The notes under the pieces were generated by a model, which was given only the letters and a program-made list of their open reading frames with translations, made no database searches and was not told the origin of the DNA. Of a stretch of DNA of 64,000 nucleotides, positions 63,001 through 64,000 are shown piece after piece. Every line of letters starts with the position of its first letter. Within the stretch, counting starts at the first letter, position 1. Origin of the DNA: Mactra quadrangularis (lineage: Eukaryota; Mollusca; Bivalvia; Venerida; Mactridae); assembly GCA_025267735.1 (NCBI GenBank), contig CM046294.1, forward strand, positions 35,123,222 through 35,187,221, read 5' to 3'. The translations under genes and the position numbers were made by a program.

Positions 63001-63587
63001 ATGGTTGAAAAGGGATGGTTTGTGTTTATTTTAGATGGGAATATTACTTTTCATGTGTATCCACATCTTAAAGCGTTAATACTTGGTTCATTGAGAATGA
63101 ATGCTTTGTTTATTTACTCTTGAATAGTTCGTCAATAATTTATGAACATGATTATGAACATCTTCATTAATAGTTCACAAATATCTTCACGAATTGTCAC
63201 TAACAACAAATATACTTTTTTGGTTCACAGACGATTTATGAGTCAATATATTCATGAACATGTTTATTAACATTTATTATGAAGAAATTCATAAATATTT
63301 TGATTCTTGCATTGTCGGAGAATGAAAATTCGTGCTAACTCATTAACTTGTTTACAGGGACGAACATAGTCAGTGTTGGTGCTTACAGTGCTCAAGAACC
63401 GAGACATAAAAGATAAATGAGCAAATTCTGAACTGCCGAATGACATTTGAACATACCTGTAAACCAATTTCATCCACAGTAAAGTTACCATATTGATCTA
63501 TCATACATTGTGCTTGTTTCTTAAATGATTCTATCACATGATCATCCCACCATTGTTTTAAATTACCATTTTTATCATACTGTCTTC
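53914..63587 (-). CDS. M13 metallopeptidase, neprilysin-like, C-terminal part (five exons)
   Basis: Zinc endopeptidase of the neprilysin/ECE family, normally a type II membrane ectoenzyme that cleaves small peptides (family knowledge). Exons on the - strand: 63587-63457, 60952-60887, 60452-60351, 54908-54832, 54013-53914, all with AG/GT borders and matching phases (158 residues plus one split codon, then TAA). Seen: [23 protein letters not shown] (Glu is the third zinc ligand, Asp orients the active site), [30 protein letters not shown] (His and Arg equal NEP His711 and Arg717) and the terminal CTVW that ends family members. VWCGTTRP favours neprilysin over ECE. The HExxH exon and transmembrane start lie beyond 64000. 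Its gene is convergent with LIG3. Confidence 0.95.
54205..54545. repeat. Small pearl/HINE-like repeat
   Basis: Opens near aggagcatttttcgtgtaac, has ctatctgtctgtcc, two diverged units (gtcatgacccatagat / gccatgactcatagat), and closes ctcctatacacggagcccta. Probable relative of the other GTCY elements; ends uncertain. Confidence 0.5.
54832..54908 (-). CDS. M13 peptidase exon: VWCGT / HSPG
   Basis: 77 bp, phase 0 in, phase 2 out; - strand acceptor tatttaaag, donor gtttgt. Encodes [20 protein letters not shown] and SPGRYR. Contains the His that stabilises the transition state in neprilysin. Confidence 0.93.
55284..56115. repeat. Mosaic of two pearl/HINE-like repeats
   Basis: 55284-55550 matches the element at 16898 (agtctcctatc...aggggact, gtttgcactccgtctg, gcgatatcgaaaaaagtat). 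55579-56115 is a different repeat, starting tgtgtcacctgacataatca, with a GC-rich GGCGGCAGCG stretch. Its three units each carry gaaactttgtatg-type words and ctgtaactctgccttgcctg. Confidence 0.55.
56119..59335. mobile_element. 3.2-kb TIR element with nine GTAACGTAATTCAC motifs
   Basis: Inverted ends cagccgtttcgcgttaagtt aagcaatt and aattgcttaacttaacgcga aacggctg, 28 bp perfect. TGTA flanks both ends (56115-56118, 59336-59339), a likely 4-bp target duplication. Nine copies of gtaacgtaattcac (eight exact) lie inside in both orientations. Region 57660-58230 is less AT-rich and on the - strand reads partly open ([20 protein letters not shown] near 58090, [20 protein letters not shown] near 57820). 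That could be a decayed transposase, but I do not recognise it. Lies in an M13 intron. Confidence 0.75.
59340..60350. other. M13 intron, no feature recognised
   Basis: AT-rich intron sequence; gtactggtacgagtacccca near 60160 is a short palindromic stretch. No exon seen. Confidence 0.45.
60351..60452 (-). CDS. M13 peptidase exon: LPGL...LFFLNFAQ
   Basis: 34 codons, phase 0; - strand acceptor attcttcag, donor gtaaac. Encodes [20 protein letters not shown] and [14 protein letters not shown], a signature stretch of neprilysin family enzymes. Confidence 0.96.
60887..60952 (-). CDS. M13 peptidase exon: GENIAD zinc-ligand motif
   Basis: 22 codons, phase 0; - strand acceptor ttattacag, donor gtaata. 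Encodes [20 protein letters not shown] then YR. Glu of GENIAD is the third zinc ligand (NEP Glu646) and Asp the active-site Asp650. Confidence 0.95.
61725..62812 (+). mobile_element. TTAGCTCACCTGAGC-type pearl/HINE-like element with nested SINE
   Basis: Starts ttttagctcacctgagcgaa, closing inverted caggtgagcaat at 62785. It has a GTCTGTC stretch at 61775-61790 and four units of about 170 bp (ggtcaaaaactaggtcacagg, cttgtgtatgcgatagaggc). A SINE interrupts the second unit. Confidence 0.75.
62071..62366 (-). mobile_element. tRNA-derived SINE nested in the element above
   Basis: On the - strand: gtccggctagctcagtcagt agcgc (A box) and gtcgtgggttggattccctg (degenerate B box). A body follows, and the tail gttgctacggcgttaaaccc agc. 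Same tail type as the SINE at 35941. Confidence 0.85.
62813..63456. other. M13 intron, no feature recognised
   Basis: AT-rich. The words atgaacatnttcattaat recur at 63140-63290 (degenerate short repeats, attcatgaacatgtttatta). No exon seen. Confidence 0.45.
63457..63587 (-). CDS. M13 peptidase exon: after the HExxH helix
   Basis: 131 bp, phase 1 in, phase 0 out; - strand acceptor acttacag, donor gtatgt. Encodes [36 protein letters not shown] and TVDEIGLQ. Corresponds to the segment just after HEITHGFDDQG in neprilysin; that exon is not in the window. Confidence 0.95.
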
Positions 63588-64000
63588 CTGTAAGTAATAA
63601 CACAATGTCAAATATTGTAAAATAACAACAAGTAGTGTGGTATAGATATTGTATTCATACTGTATACCCTTGTATGTTGATATAATTTCATGTTTTTACA
63701 AAGATAAGCATGATGTGATTTAACATGCTGACAGTGTCCATAGACATAATGTAAAAACAACTAAAAACTGCAATTTTGTCTGCAATTTGTATGATAAGTG
63801 TATTGAAATTTCATTTCAATCAAAACAATTCAAACACAGCCACAATGAAAAATATCTATGATATATAGAGATAAAGACTTGCCAATCAGTCACACTGTAT
63901 ATGATGTTGGAGAAATGTTCTGCTTATTGTCCACATTGTTCTTCCAGCATATTATGATATACGGTTATTCTCAATAGATAGGTCCATCTGGGAAAAATGT

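Noticed and set aside
63880..64000. Next upstream M13 exon with HExxH at the window edge
   Set aside because: Reading the - strand in all frames gave no HExxH or neighbouring family motif; the exon must lie beyond 64000.

Overview
The window is eukaryotic and AT-rich, with intron-split genes (GT/AG borders) and very dense interspersed repeats. The repeat repertoire suggests a bivalve mollusc: several 'pearl'/Helentron-type elements with (GTCY)n microsatellites and core tandem repeats, tRNA-derived SINEs with an ACGGCGTTAAACCC-like tail, and many palindromic MITEs. Species cannot be named from the sequence alone. Almost none of the long open frames are genes; the real genes were found by reading short exons by eye and joining them by phase and homology.

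Gene 1 (+ strand, 41-44953): the 3' half of DNA ligase III (LIG3), 14 exons, 560 codons plus stop. It runs from nucleotidyltransferase motif I (KYDGER) through motifs III, IV, V and VI and the OB fold to a C-terminal BRCT domain. All exon phases join. The N-terminal zinc finger and DNA-binding domain lie to the left of the window. Between catalytic core and BRCT there is a Ser/Lys-rich linker with a PIP-box-like motif, then an 81-bp exon encoding a complete PBZ (poly(ADP-ribose)-binding zinc finger) motif. Human LIG3 has no PBZ there, so this ligase may bind PAR directly.

Gene 2 (- strand, 63587 down to 53914): the last five exons of an M13 metallopeptidase (neprilysin-like), with the GENIAD zinc-ligand motif, the HSPG..R substrate-site motif and the terminal CxVW. 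The HExxH exon lies to the right of the window. The two genes are convergent, about 9 kb apart.

Repeats fill the introns. Three tandem arrays abut LIG3 exon borders: 22 copies of a 33-35 bp unit repeating the acceptor and start of the exon at 20888; 41 exact 37-bp copies of the acceptor before the PBZ exon; and a 28-bp palindromic array starting at the donor of the exon ending at 28199. The last is split by a 3.9-kb inverted-repeat element that carries a hAT element with an 8-bp target duplication. Other elements: a TA-flanked 1.5-kb transposon, a TTAA-flanked 1.3-kb foldback, a second hAT (8-bp TSD), a Tc1/mariner remnant with a decayed transposase, a 3.5-kb CGTACGG-rich element, an LTR-like promoter block, and a 3.2-kb element carrying nine copies of GTAACGTAATTCAC. 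Two insertions have 'empty site' copies nearby, which show the pearl/Helentron-like elements inserted within T runs without a target duplication.
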